This document shows positions 34,137 to 41,679 of a stretch of 41,787 nt of DNA, in pieces. This DNA comes from JBEGTT01 sp041179245. Lineage in GTDB: Bacteria; Pseudomonadota; Gammaproteobacteria; Burkholderiales; Rhodocyclaceae. The notes under the pieces were generated by a model, which was not told where the DNA came from, made no database searches, and saw only the letters and a list, made by a program, of their open reading frames with translations. The stretch lies in contig JBEGTT010000044.1 in the NCBI GenBank assembly GCA_041179245.1, positions 1 through 41,787 on the forward strand, read 5' to 3'. How positions within the stretch are numbered: the first letter of the stretch is position 1; each line of letters begins with the position of its first letter. The position numbers and the translations under genes were made by a program.

Positions 34137-34496
34137 TTACGCCACACCGGTTAACTTATCGCGAAAAATGAAAAACACTGCCCCAAGAATGCACAAGCCA
34201 GCCCAAAGGTAATCCAGCTTGATCGGCTCTTTGAGGTAAAACAGGGCAAACGGTACAAACACCATTAGGGTGATGGCTTCCTGCAAAATTTTTAATTGCG
34301 CCACTGACAACACCGTAAACCCAATACGGTTAGCTGGTACCTGCAGCAAATATTCAAACAGCGCAATTCCCCAGCTTACCAGCGCGGCAATCACCCAAGG
34401 TTTCTGACTCATTTCTTTGAGATGGGCGTACCACGCAAAGGTCATAAAAACGTTACTCAGCGTCAGTAAACCAATCGTTTTCCAGAGGGGATTCAT
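34137..34496 (-). CDS. Small DMT-family membrane protein (DUF486)
   Basis: A 119-residue inner-membrane protein with four hydrophobic helices: TIGLLTLSNVFMTFAWYA, PWVIAALVSWGIALFEYLL, AITLMVFVPFALFYL and YLWAGLCILGAVFFIF. The length, the FAWYAHLK, VPANRIG and EPIKLDYLWA motifs are typical of the DUF486 branch of the drug/metabolite transporter superfamily. Such four-helix proteins probably act as dimers; no substrate is established. It starts 6 bases after the thioesterase stop and ends the pyrE cluster. Confidence 0.9.
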   Translation of the reverse strand: MNPLWKTIGLLTLSNVFMTFAWYAHLKEMSQKPWVIAALVSWGIALFEYLLQVPANRIGFTVLSVAQLKILQEAITLMVFVPFALFYLKEPIKLDYLWAGLCILGAVFFIFRDKLTGVA

Positions 34497-34502
34497 GGGT
34501 AA

Positions 34503-34964
34503 CTACCGAATAGCTACAAACACGGCTTCGACTTCCCCAGCCAATTCGCTGTTGCATAGCAGTCGGGTGTGCAAGTTCAGGCGTGCGCGGCCCTTTTCGT
34601 GGAATCGATCCAGAAAGCCTTGCCAAGATTCAGATTCAGGCCCGGCCAGCATCGCCTCGGCAACCAGTTCGTCATTAATGGGTTTTAGATAAACACTCGA
34701 ATTTTTATGAGCCACCACCGTGGCCTGAATACCCGCATTGGCCAATCGTGTTGAAAACAATGACCAAGCCGCGACCAACCCAATGGCTGTAGCGCTTCCA
34801 CCGAACATGGTGTTGTGGACATTCAGGTTGGGGGCCAGCGGCGCTTTGAGGATCAGACGATCTGGCTGAATATCGACCACCTGAACCTGCATAAACTTTG
34901 CCACCGGAATTTTTTCGACCAAAAGCGCTTCTAGCGCCTGCGGGGTCATTTGTGGCTGAACCAT
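34503..34964 (-). CDS. YiiD C-terminal-type hotdog thioesterase
   Basis: A 153-residue hotdog-fold protein resembling the C-terminal thioesterase domain of E. coli YiiD: PVAKFMQVQVVDIQPDRLIL, APLAPNLNVHNTMFGGSATA (the hotdog helix), VVAHKNSSVYLKPIND and a C-terminal strand. Probably hydrolyses an acyl-CoA or acyl-ACP; substrate unknown. The frame extends upstream to 35036, but that would overlap pyrE; the ATG at 34964 lies one base after the pyrE stop and begins the family core. It is cotranscribed with pyrE. Confidence 0.82.
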   Translation of the reverse strand: MVQPQMTPQALEALLVEKIPVAKFMQVQVVDIQPDRLILKAPLAPNLNVHNTMFGGSATAIGLVAAWSLFSTRLANAGIQATVVAHKNSSVYLKPINDELVAEAMLAGPESESWQGFLDRFHEKGRARLNLHTRLLCNSELAGEVEAVFVAIR

Positions 34965-34965
34965 A

Positions 34966-35604
34966 TCAGGCAACACCGTACTGAGCACGATAAGCTGCGA
35001 CGGATATACGATGCTGTTCCAGTTCAGCATTGCCATCCAGATAGGCCATTAAATCTTTCAGGGTTGCAACGGCAATGACGGGGATGCCGTAGTCGCGCTG
35101 TACCTCCTGAACGGCAGATAGCTCGCCTTGGCCTTTTTCCATCCGATCTAAAGCAATCAGCACACCCGCAGGGGTAGCGCCGGCATTGCGGATCAGTTCG
35201 ACCGATTCACGCACTGAGGTACCGGCGGAAATCACATCATCGACAATCAACACCTTGCCTTTCATGGGGGCCCCTACCAAGGTGCCGCCTTCGCCATGGT
35301 CCTTGGCTTCTTTGCGGTTGAAAGCAAATGGGACGTTGCGTCCACCACGCGCCATCGCTACCGCAATGGTGGCAACCAGCGGAATCCCCTTGTAGGCTGG
35401 GCCAAACAGCATGTCGAATTCAAGTCCTGAGTTGACCGCTGTGGTGGCATAAAAAGAGGCAAGGCGATCCATTGATTGCCCATCATTAAACAGCCCTGCA
35501 TTAAAAAAATAGGGGGATAAGCGCCCCGCCTTGGTCTTGAATTCTCCAAAGCGGAGAACTTCCTGTTTAATGGCGAAGGCGATGAAATTATTTGGGTTGG
35601 CCAT
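34966..35604 (-). CDS. pyrE: Orotate phosphoribosyltransferase
   Basis: Converts orotate and PRPP to orotidine 5'-phosphate in pyrimidine synthesis, as a cytoplasmic dimer. With the ATG at 35604, preceded by AGGAAG, it has 212 residues, close to the 213 of E. coli; the ATG at 35628 has no ribosome site. The N-terminal FIAFAIKQEVLRFGEF and KAGRLSPYFFNAGLF motifs, the flexible loop RKEAKDHGEGG, and the PRPP motif VLIVDDVISAGTS (about 118-130) are intact. First gene of a leftward trio with the thioesterase and DUF486 gene; diverges from btuF. Confidence 0.97.
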   Translation of the reverse strand: MANPNNFIAFAIKQEVLRFGEFKTKAGRLSPYFFNAGLFNDGQSMDRLASFYATTAVNSGLEFDMLFGPAYKGIPLVATIAVAMARGGRNVPFAFNRKEAKDHGEGGTLVGAPMKGKVLIVDDVISAGTSVRESVELIRNAGATPAGVLIALDRMEKGQGELSAVQEVQRDYGIPVIAVATLKDLMAYLDGNAELEQHRISVAAYRAQYGVA

Positions 35605-35698
35605 TTTTTCTTCCTGATTTAGGGTCATTAGACGACTATGTTACACAATGGGGGATTGCTGGTATTCCTTGGCGCCCAAAATACTCAGGAATGAATGT

Positions 35699-36568
35699 AT
35701 GAAAAAAATGATATGTGTCGCGTTGGTGTGCTTCCCGATCTGGGTAAATGCCGAAATTCAGATCAAAGACGATATGGGGCAGACGGTTCGCTTGGCTGCT
35801 CCGGCAAAACGAATTGTCAGCTTGGCGCCGCATGTCACCGAGAATCTGTTCGCGGCAGGGGCGGGAGCTGCCGTGGTGGGCGTGGTTGACCATAGTGATT
35901 ACCCATTGGAGGCAAAAGAAATTGCCCATGTTGGCGCTTATTCCTCACTTGATCTTGAGCGGGTTGCGGCCTTAAAGCCGGATTTGGTCATCGCCTGGGA
36001 AAGCGGCAATGCCAAAGGGCATGTCGAGAAACTGCAGGCTTTGGGCCTAACGGTGTTTGTAACGCAACCCAACGAAATGGACGATATTGCAGTTCAGTTG
36101 GAAAAGCTGGGCAAGTTGGCGGGAACAGAAAAAGTAGCCAATGTAGCCGCACAACAGTTTCGGCAACGGCTTGCCGGACTACAAAAACAATACGCCAGCA
36201 AAGCCCCCGTACGCGTGTTTTATCAAGTGTGGAAACAACCCTTGATGACCGTGGGTGGGCAACAAATCATCAGCAAGACGATTCGCTTATGTGGTGGGGA
36301 AAACGTGTTTGGGCAGATGAGCGTACTGGCGCCAACCGTGAGTGTCGAAGCGGTATTGGCCGCTAAGCCAGAGGTGATTGTGGCGTCTGGAATGGAAGAG
36401 GCTCGGCCAGAATGGCTTGATGACTGGCAACGCTGGAAAACACTACCGGCAGTAGCTAACGGTCATCTGTATTTCATTCCGCCGGACTTGATTCAGCGCC
36501 ATACGACACGCTTGTTAGAGGGCATGGAAAGGCTCTGTGGTTTTATTGATAAGGCCAGAAGTCGTTAA
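35699..36568 (+). CDS. btuF: Cobalamin-binding periplasmic protein
   Basis: The substrate-binding protein of the vitamin B12 ABC importer. The ATG at 35699 has AGGA upstream and opens a signal peptide (MKKMICVALVCFPIWVNA, 18 residues), giving 289 residues. The type III binding-protein fold shows in RIVSLAPHVTENLFAAG, VGVVDHSDYP, IAHVGAYSSLDLERVAAL, KPDLVIAWESG, and the second-lobe ICGG-like RLCGGENVFG. E. coli BtuF is 266. It reads rightward, against the btuB-btuC-btuD-cobO operon, so it is not covered by the riboswitch leader; no second riboswitch is visible in the 94-base gap to pyrE. Confidence 0.92.
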   Translation: MKKMICVALVCFPIWVNAEIQIKDDMGQTVRLAAPAKRIVSLAPHVTENLFAAGAGAAVVGVVDHSDYPLEAKEIAHVGAYSSLDLERVAALKPDLVIAWESGNAKGHVEKLQALGLTVFVTQPNEMDDIAVQLEKLGKLAGTEKVANVAAQQFRQRLAGLQKQYASKAPVRVFYQVWKQPLMTVGGQQIISKTIRLCGGENVFGQMSVLAPTVSVEAVLAAKPEVIVASGMEEARPEWLDDWQRWKTLPAVANGHLYFIPPDLIQRHTTRLLEGMERLCGFIDKARSR

Positions 36569-36572
36569 TCGC

Positions 36573-37181
36573 TTACCACTCCAGCCCCGGCATGGCGGCG
36601 ATCCCCGCTTGAAATGCGTGTTTTTCCATTTCGATTTCGCTAACGGTATCAGCGGCCTCACGGAGTTCTTTGGGAGCGGCGCGCCCGGTGATGATGACGT
36701 GTTGCATCGGTGGGCGGGCGTTTAGCACTTCCAGTGTTTCTTCGATCGTGATCCAACCGTATTTCAAGGTGTAGGTAAATTCGTCCAAGACGACAAGGCC
36801 GATCTCTGGATTTTTCAGATGTTCGCAAGCAATGGCCCAAGCAGCACGGGCGGCGTTTTTGTCGCGGGTGTCGTCTTGGGTATCCCAAGTAAACCCCTCG
36901 CCGCCCACGTGCCAGCTAACGCCGGGTTGTTTGGTGAAAAAGGCTTCCTCGCCGGTATCCGAGCGACTCTTGATGAATTGCACCACGGCAACCTTCAGGC
37001 CGTGCCCCAAGGCGCGGGCAACCACACCAAAAGCCGCCGACGATTTACCTTTGCCGTTGCCGGTATTAACGACTAAAACTCCGCGCTCAATTTGGGCTTG
37101 GGCAATTTTTTCATCAATATGGGCTTTCTTACGTTCCATGCGGTTGGCGTGGCGTTCAGATTTGTCAGTTTGAGTGGTCAT
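36573..37181 (-). CDS. cobO: Cob(I)yrinic acid a,c-diamide adenosyltransferase
   Basis: Transfers the 5'-deoxyadenosyl group of ATP to the cobalt of reduced corrinoids (CobO/BtuR/CobA family). The 202 residues match E. coli BtuR (196). The P-loop is NTGNGKGKSSAAFG (about 39-52), then VVQFIKSRSDTGEE, VLDEFTYTLKYGWI, and VIITGRAAPKELREAAD. The ATG has a TGGAG ribosome site. Last gene of the riboswitch operon, so imported corrinoid can be adenosylated at once; cobQ at the other end of the window acts on the adenosylated product. Confidence 0.96.
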   Translation of the reverse strand: MTTQTDKSERHANRMERKKAHIDEKIAQAQIERGVLVVNTGNGKGKSSAAFGVVARALGHGLKVAVVQFIKSRSDTGEEAFFTKQPGVSWHVGGEGFTWDTQDDTRDKNAARAAWAIACEHLKNPEIGLVVLDEFTYTLKYGWITIEETLEVLNARPPMQHVIITGRAAPKELREAADTVSEIEMEKHAFQAGIAAMPGLEW

Positions 37182-37196
37182 CGAAAACTCCAGAAG

Positions 37197-37964
37197 TTAT
37201 TGGGGGATGAAGCAGGTCTGCCCGTTGGCATCAATTCGTAGCAAAGGATGTCCATAAAGCTCGGATAAGCGTGCTTCGGTCAGCATTTCATCGCGGGTAC
37301 CCTGTTGGGTGTGGCCGTCACCTTGCACCAGCAACACCTTGTCGGCATAACGCCACGCCAGCGTTGGGTCGTGCAACACACTAATCACCGCTGCCGCTTG
37401 GGCCGTTTGTTGGCGAAAGAGTTCCAGTGCCGCAATTTGGTGATTCAGATCGAGATGGGTCAGCGGTTCGTCCAACAAAAATAGCTTGGGCTGTTGCACC
37501 AGCAACGTGGCAATCGCGAGTCGCTGGCGTTCACCACCAGACAAGGTGCGAATGTCGCGGGGTTCGAACCCGTGCAAACCCACAGCCAGCAAGGCATCGT
37601 GGGCAATTTGTCGGTCAGTATCATTCTCCCAATCCCAGCGACCCAAATGCGGGTGACGTCCGACCAAGGCAGTTTCCAGCACAGTACTGGCAAACGCATC
37701 GCCTTGATGTTGTGACAGCCAGCCCCGTTGTCGGGCAGCGGCTTGCGGGCCTTGGGCGGCGTACGTTTTTCCGGCTAACAAAACTTTGCCGGCGCTGGCA
37801 TCGCGCAGCCCCGTAAGGACGGATAACAGTGTGGATTTCCCGGCCCCGTTGCGGCCCAGAATTACCCAATGCTCACCGGAGCGAACCGTTAGATTCAGAC
37901 CGCAGCAGACATTATGTTCGCCGATAGAAACCACGAGTTCTGTTGTGCTGAGGATGGGTTCCAT
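37197..37964 (-). CDS. btuD: Cobalamin ABC importer ATPase
   Basis: The nucleotide-binding subunit of a FecCD-type type II importer. The 255 residues carry Walker A LGRNGAGKST (Lys43), Q-loop near GWLSQHQGD, the signature LSGGERQRLA, Walker B LFLLDEPLTHLD, and the switch histidine in VLHDPTLAWRY. The start ATG overlaps the permease stop (TAATG), and cobO follows after 15 bases. The family alone does not separate cobalamin from haem or siderophore import; the riboswitch, btuB and cobO context makes cobalamin the best call. Confidence 0.9.
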   Translation of the reverse strand: MEPILSTTELVVSIGEHNVCCGLNLTVRSGEHWVILGRNGAGKSTLLSVLTGLRDASAGKVLLAGKTYAAQGPQAAARQRGWLSQHQGDAFASTVLETALVGRHPHLGRWDWENDTDRQIAHDALLAVGLHGFEPRDIRTLSGGERQRLAIATLLVQQPKLFLLDEPLTHLDLNHQIAALELFRQQTAQAAAVISVLHDPTLAWRYADKVLLVQGDGHTQQGTRDEMLTEARLSELYGHPLLRIDANGQTCFIPQ

Positions 37965-38941
37965 TACCGTCGCTCCCCCGCGTGGGAAAGCAAAAACAGG
38001 AACATCGGTACGCCAAGCAGGGCGGTTAACACGCCAACCGGCAGTTGCTGCGGTGCGATGACCGTACGTGCCAAAGTGTCAGCGAGCACCAGCAGAAAAC
38101 CGCCGGCAATCGTTGCGGTAGGCAGCAAAATCCGTTGGTCGTTGCCAACCCATAGGCGTAACAAATGCGGCACCACGAGGCCCACAAATCCGATGGAGCC
38201 GGCTTGGGTGACGGCTGCGGCTGTGGCCAGTGCGGCTAAAAAATAGACCAGTCGGCGTAGGGCGGTGACGCGAACGCCCAGTGCCTGAGCGGTGTCATCA
38301 CCTCTGGATAACAAGTTGAGTTCGCGGGCAAACGGCCAGACCAATAGGCTGGCGATGGAGAGTGCGATCAAGGCCGGAGCTGGGTTGCTGGCTTGGCCTA
38401 AATCACCCATCAGCCAGAACAGCATGCCGCGCAATTTGGTTTCCGGTGCGACGGAAAGCATAAGCGCGATAACGGCACCGCAACCCGCTGCGACGATCAC
38501 GCCGGTGAGTAGTAAGCGGGTTTGAGTCCAACTCCCATCCCCGCGCGCCAAACCAAAGACCAATAGCAGCGCTGACAAAGCACCGACAAACGCCAGCCCA
38601 TCAATCCCCAAACCTGACAAACCGAGCAGGATCGCGGCCATCGCTCCAACCCCCGCACCACCTGAAACACCTAGCACATAGGGGTCGGCGAGTGGGTTGC
38701 GTAACAGCACTTGCATCAGGGTTCCCGCCAGCGCTAACAAGCCGCCAACGGCAAAAGCGGCCAGCGCACGAGGAAGGCGGAGTTCGAGGATAATTTCCGC
38801 TTGTGGACCGCTATGGCTAGTCAACGCCGCCCAAATCTCGGATCCGCTCACCGCCAAGCTCCCCACGCTCAACGCATGAGCAATGCTGGCGAGTGCCAGT
38901 AGCGTCAAAGCGATGAGGGTAAGGAGATGGCGGCTTAACAT
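37964..38941 (-). CDS. btuC: Cobalamin ABC importer permease
   Basis: A FecCD/BtuC-family inner-membrane permease of 325 residues with about ten hydrophobic helices. Characteristic motifs are LRLPRALAAFAVGGLLALAG, QVLLRNPLADPYVLGVSGG (start of the long helix 3-4 region), the cytoplasmic coupling segment around LGVRVTALRRLVYFLAA, GSIGFVGLVVPHLLRLW, and LADTLARTVIAPQQLPVGVL near the end. It starts 3 bases after the btuB stop and overlaps btuD by one base. Substrate inferred from the riboswitch and btuB. Confidence 0.92.
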   Translation of the reverse strand: MLSRHLLTLIALTLLALASIAHALSVGSLAVSGSEIWAALTSHSGPQAEIILELRLPRALAAFAVGGLLALAGTLMQVLLRNPLADPYVLGVSGGAGVGAMAAILLGLSGLGIDGLAFVGALSALLLVFGLARGDGSWTQTRLLLTGVIVAAGCGAVIALMLSVAPETKLRGMLFWLMGDLGQASNPAPALIALSIASLLVWPFARELNLLSRGDDTAQALGVRVTALRRLVYFLAALATAAAVTQAGSIGFVGLVVPHLLRLWVGNDQRILLPTATIAGGFLLVLADTLARTVIAPQQLPVGVLTALLGVPMFLFLLSHAGERR

Positions 38942-38944
38942 TGC

Positions 38945-40810
38945 TTATTGAGGTGTGTAACGGAGACCGACGAAAGCGTTAATGCCGGGGGTGTTGTAGT
39001 AGCGTGCAAGCTCATATTCGCGATTGAAAATATTATTCACACGAGCGTACAGGGTCCACTCCTTATCAAGCGCATAGGCTCCCTGTAGGTTGACGAGCGT
39101 GTAACCGCCAAGCGTATTTTTGTTTGCTACATCATCGAAACGGTCACCATGAGCGGCCACCTCCGTTGTCCACGTCCAAGCCCCAGCCTGCTGGTGAAGG
39201 GCTATGTTTGCGCTTTCCTTAGACCGGCGATTTAACTGTTTTCCGGTCTCTGTATTACGTGGATCTTGTAAGTTTACATTGCTGGTAAAGATCAGGTTGT
39301 GGGCCACATCTCCTTTGTACGACAAAGTTAAACCGGTAATGGTTGCATGGGCGACGTTGTACGCGCTCCAGTCTCCCCAAGGGTTATTTGGATCTACCGC
39401 CGCCCAGTTAATCAGATCCTTAATTTTGTTTTCGTAATAGACCACAGAGGCGTGGTGGCCTGGAACCTCAAAGTGGAGCACTGCCTCTTTGTTGACCGAA
39501 TTTTCTGGCTTTAAATTGGGATTGCCGTACATACCCCAAGCGTCACGTGGGTAGTACAAATCATTAAAAGTTGGGGCCTTAAATCCTGTGCCGTAAGAAA
39601 GGCTGCTGCGCCAAGCTTCTGAGAACTGATAACCGTAGGCGATCGTTTCCGTGGTTTTGTCACCAAATTGGGAATTGTGGTCACCTCGCACGCTGAGTTG
39701 CAGCGTGTTGTTGTCCAGTTTGGTCAAGATACCAGTGGACACAGAGTCAATCGTTCTGGTTTTCAGCAAATAATCAGCGCCGTTAGGGCCGTTGCTGGAA
39801 ACCTTTTGGTCTAGACGCTCAAATGACAAGAAGCCTTTTCCATATGAGAAAGCAAAGTCGTTTTGCCACAAGTACTGATCCTGAGTGGTTTGGAATAGGG
39901 CATCAAACGCTGAACCCACCGTTTTTTTGCTGTCATCAACACCTGTGCCGACTCTTAGCGTGCTTGTCCAAGTTGGTGTGATTTTGTTTTTGCTATACAC
40001 ACTTACGCCACTGACCGACTGATCATAGCGCGCGTTTTTCGCTGGGCCATCATCTGCCCCATAGATGCCTTGGCTATAGAAAAAATTGGTACCGAAGGAA
40101 TGTTCAGGAGAAGCATTAAAGGCAATATTTCCGGCAAAGGCATTTCGTGAAAAGGCATCTTTATCAGGGTTGTAGTAATAGCTTCCGGGCTTCAAGGAAG
40201 AAAAACCACTGGACTGAGCGGTGCTCGCACTCAAGCTATATTGCACAGACTCGGTGTTGTTTGCGATGCCGGCAGAAAGTTTGGAGGTGTTGTAACTGCC
40301 GTAGCCAAAATCCACAAAGCGCTTCTCACGTCCATCGCCTGTATTTTTTGTGAAAATCTGAACAACCCCACCAATAGCATCAGATCCATACAAGGAGGAA
40401 GCTGGGCCACGCAATATTTCGATGTGATCAATTAAATCGAGGGGAATGGAGCCAAAGCTCGTGCTGCCCAGCGTGGCCGAGTTGACTCTTAATCCGTCTA
40501 CTAGAAATAAGGTGTGATTGGAGTTGGTGCCTCGAATATGAATACCCGTTGCCGTGCCTTCGCTGCCGTTACTGGTGTATTCAATACCGGGTTGCTGAGC
40601 TAACAACTCGGCCAAACTGGATTGCCCCGCTTTCAAGATATCTTCCCGGCTAATGACAGTTGTATCAGATAAAAGTTCAGAGGTTCGGCTGGCTTGGCGT
40701 GTGGCTGTAACCACGATTGGATCAAATTCTTTTTCAGCAGAAAAAGCATGGTTCGGGGCAATAGTCAGCAGCGCAATGGCCGCAGTAATGGGTTTGAGTT
40801 TTGGATACAT
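38945..40810 (-). CDS. btuB: TonB-dependent vitamin B12 outer-membrane receptor
   Basis: A 22-strand outer-membrane barrel that imports cobalamin using TonB energy. The ATG at 40810, preceded by GGGAGAA, gives 621 residues (E. coli 614); the longer upstream frame lies in the riboswitch leader. The signal peptide ends about AFSA, followed at once by the TonB box DPIVVTATRQ. The plug shows LAELLAQQPGIEYT and HIRGTNSNHTLFLVDGLRVN, with SLYGSDAIGGVVQIFTK. The barrel ends in RYTPQ; the last residue is Gln rather than the usual aromatic. Expression is under the upstream cobalamin riboswitch. Confidence 0.95.
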   Translation of the reverse strand: MYPKLKPITAAIALLTIAPNHAFSAEKEFDPIVVTATRQASRTSELLSDTTVISREDILKAGQSSLAELLAQQPGIEYTSNGSEGTATGIHIRGTNSNHTLFLVDGLRVNSATLGSTSFGSIPLDLIDHIEILRGPASSLYGSDAIGGVVQIFTKNTGDGREKRFVDFGYGSYNTSKLSAGIANNTESVQYSLSASTAQSSGFSSLKPGSYYYNPDKDAFSRNAFAGNIAFNASPEHSFGTNFFYSQGIYGADDGPAKNARYDQSVSGVSVYSKNKITPTWTSTLRVGTGVDDSKKTVGSAFDALFQTTQDQYLWQNDFAFSYGKGFLSFERLDQKVSSNGPNGADYLLKTRTIDSVSTGILTKLDNNTLQLSVRGDHNSQFGDKTTETIAYGYQFSEAWRSSLSYGTGFKAPTFNDLYYPRDAWGMYGNPNLKPENSVNKEAVLHFEVPGHHASVVYYENKIKDLINWAAVDPNNPWGDWSAYNVAHATITGLTLSYKGDVAHNLIFTSNVNLQDPRNTETGKQLNRRSKESANIALHQQAGAWTWTTEVAAHGDRFDDVANKNTLGGYTLVNLQGAYALDKEWTLYARVNNIFNREYELARYYNTPGINAFVGLRYTPQ

Positions 40811-40815
40811 GTGGG

Positions 40816-40883
40816 TTCTCCCGATAGCCGGCGAGCGTCCCCGCAGTCCGGCCAATAACGAAAATGCAAGCGACGAGGGAGAA
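40816..40883 (-). promoter_or_regulatory. Anti-Shine-Dalgarno pairing in the btuB leader
   Basis: On the minus strand TTCTCCC (40883-40877) is the exact complement of GGGAGAA (40822-40816), the btuB ribosome site. The pairing would mask the start region, so this is the probable expression platform of the riboswitch, acting on translation. No intrinsic terminator is visible between aptamer and gene. Confidence 0.55.
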
Positions 40884-40944
40884 AGGGAAACCAGAAGGTG
40901 TGCAATGGGCACCGCTCCGGCACCGCCACCCCGCGGTACTTGCG

Positions 40945-41140
40945 CTTAGATCGTCAGGCCGGTCTCCGGGCTGGCAAGTTTTGATACGCCGCCTTCCCAG
41001 ATCGAAACCCAGTGGCATTTTGGCATATCCGCACTTGCTTACCGTTGCGGGGGCAGCAGCGGATTTGTGTCGATTCAATGAGTCAACACGCACCGCTTTC
41101 CCGTTTAACCGTGGTTGGGGAAACCTTCCACGGCACCTGA
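40945..41140 (-). ncRNA. Cobalamin (AdoCbl) riboswitch upstream of btuB
   Basis: The minus strand shows the aptamer in order: a 5' AGGTGCC arm, GGGAAAGCGGTG (conserved GGGAA-x-GGTG), GCTGCCCCCGCAACGGTAAG (conserved CCCGCxACxGTA), TGCCACTGGG, GAAGGCGG, and the B12 box GCCAGCCCGGAGACCGGCC at 40975-40957. Ligand binding is expected to shut down expression of btuB-btuC-btuD-cobO. The remaining leader of about 130 bases to the btuB ATG contains the pairing element described separately. Ends are approximate. Confidence 0.95.
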
Positions 41141-41148
41141 AACGAAAA

Positions 41149-41175
41149 CTGATAGAAACAAATCGTTACTATCAG
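41149..41175. repeat. Inverted repeat at the riboswitch promoter
   Basis: CTGATAG (41149-41155) and CTATCAG (41169-41175) are exact reverse complements with a 13-base spacer, just ahead of the aptamer. It could be an operator overlapping the transcription start, or a leader hairpin. Confidence 0.5.
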
Positions 41176-41195
41176 CGGGGCGGATGTTAACACAA
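41166..41195 (-). promoter_or_regulatory. Possible promoter of the btuB riboswitch operon
   Basis: On the minus strand TTGTGT (41195-41190) and GATAGT lie 16 bases apart, giving a start just before the aptamer. Only three and four of six positions match the consensus, so this is tentative. The rest of 41196-41290 shows nothing I can name. Confidence 0.3.
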
Positions 41196-41290
41196 CTCTG
41201 TGAGCTAAGTAGACCAGGATGCCGATAGGGGGTAGGGAGCTAGTTGATCAAGGTGGTGATAAAAAAACTTGTGATGAAGTGCTGTTTTGG

Positions 41291-41319
41291 TTGACAAAGT
41301 TTCTGGGTGTCTGGATAAT
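41291..41319 (+). promoter_or_regulatory. Strong promoter of the tRNA-tuf operon
   Basis: Perfect -35 TTGACA (41291-41296), a 17-base spacer and -10 GATAAT (41314-41319), followed by GCCGCG. A GC-rich discriminator after the -10 is typical of promoters shut down by ppGpp and DksA. Confidence 0.85.
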
Positions 41320-41333
41320 GCCGCGTTCAGTTT

Positions 41334-41418
41334 GGAGGGATTCCCGAGCGGTTAAAGGGATCAGACTGTAAATCTGACGGCTACGCCTTCGAAGGTTCGA
41401 ATCCTTCTCCCTCCACCA
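41334..41418 (+). tRNA. tRNA-Tyr (GTA)
   Basis: An 85-base tRNA with acceptor GGAGGGA/TCCCTCC, anticodon GTA in CTGTAAA, a long variable arm (class II), T-loop GGTTCGAATCC, and an encoded CCA end (41416-41418). Confidence 0.97.
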
Positions 41419-41455
41419 CTTTTTTGCGCTGCTCATGCGGGTTAGTGCAGCCTGA

Positions 41456-41529
41456 GCGGGTGTAGCTCAATGGTAGAGCTGAAGCCTTCCAAGCTTAGGA
41501 CGAGGGTTCGATTCCCTTCACCCGCTCCA
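41456..41529 (+). tRNA. tRNA-Gly (TCC)
   Basis: A 74-base tRNA with acceptor GCGGGTG/CACCCGC, D-arm GCTCAATGGTAGAGC, anticodon TCC in CTTCCAA, T-loop GGGTTCGATTCCC, discriminator T and encoded CCA. Confidence 0.97.
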
Positions 41530-41552
41530 GTTTTGTTCGGTCGTTTGCAAGT

Positions 41553-41627
<75 letters not shown>

Positions 41628-41679
41628 TTCACTTGTTTGCTTGAATTTTGATTGTTTTTTGAGTTTGGAGATTTGAAGA

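Noticed and set aside
35605..35628. Upstream ATG for pyrE
   Set aside because: It lacks a ribosome site, whereas the ATG at 35604 has one and gives the usual length.
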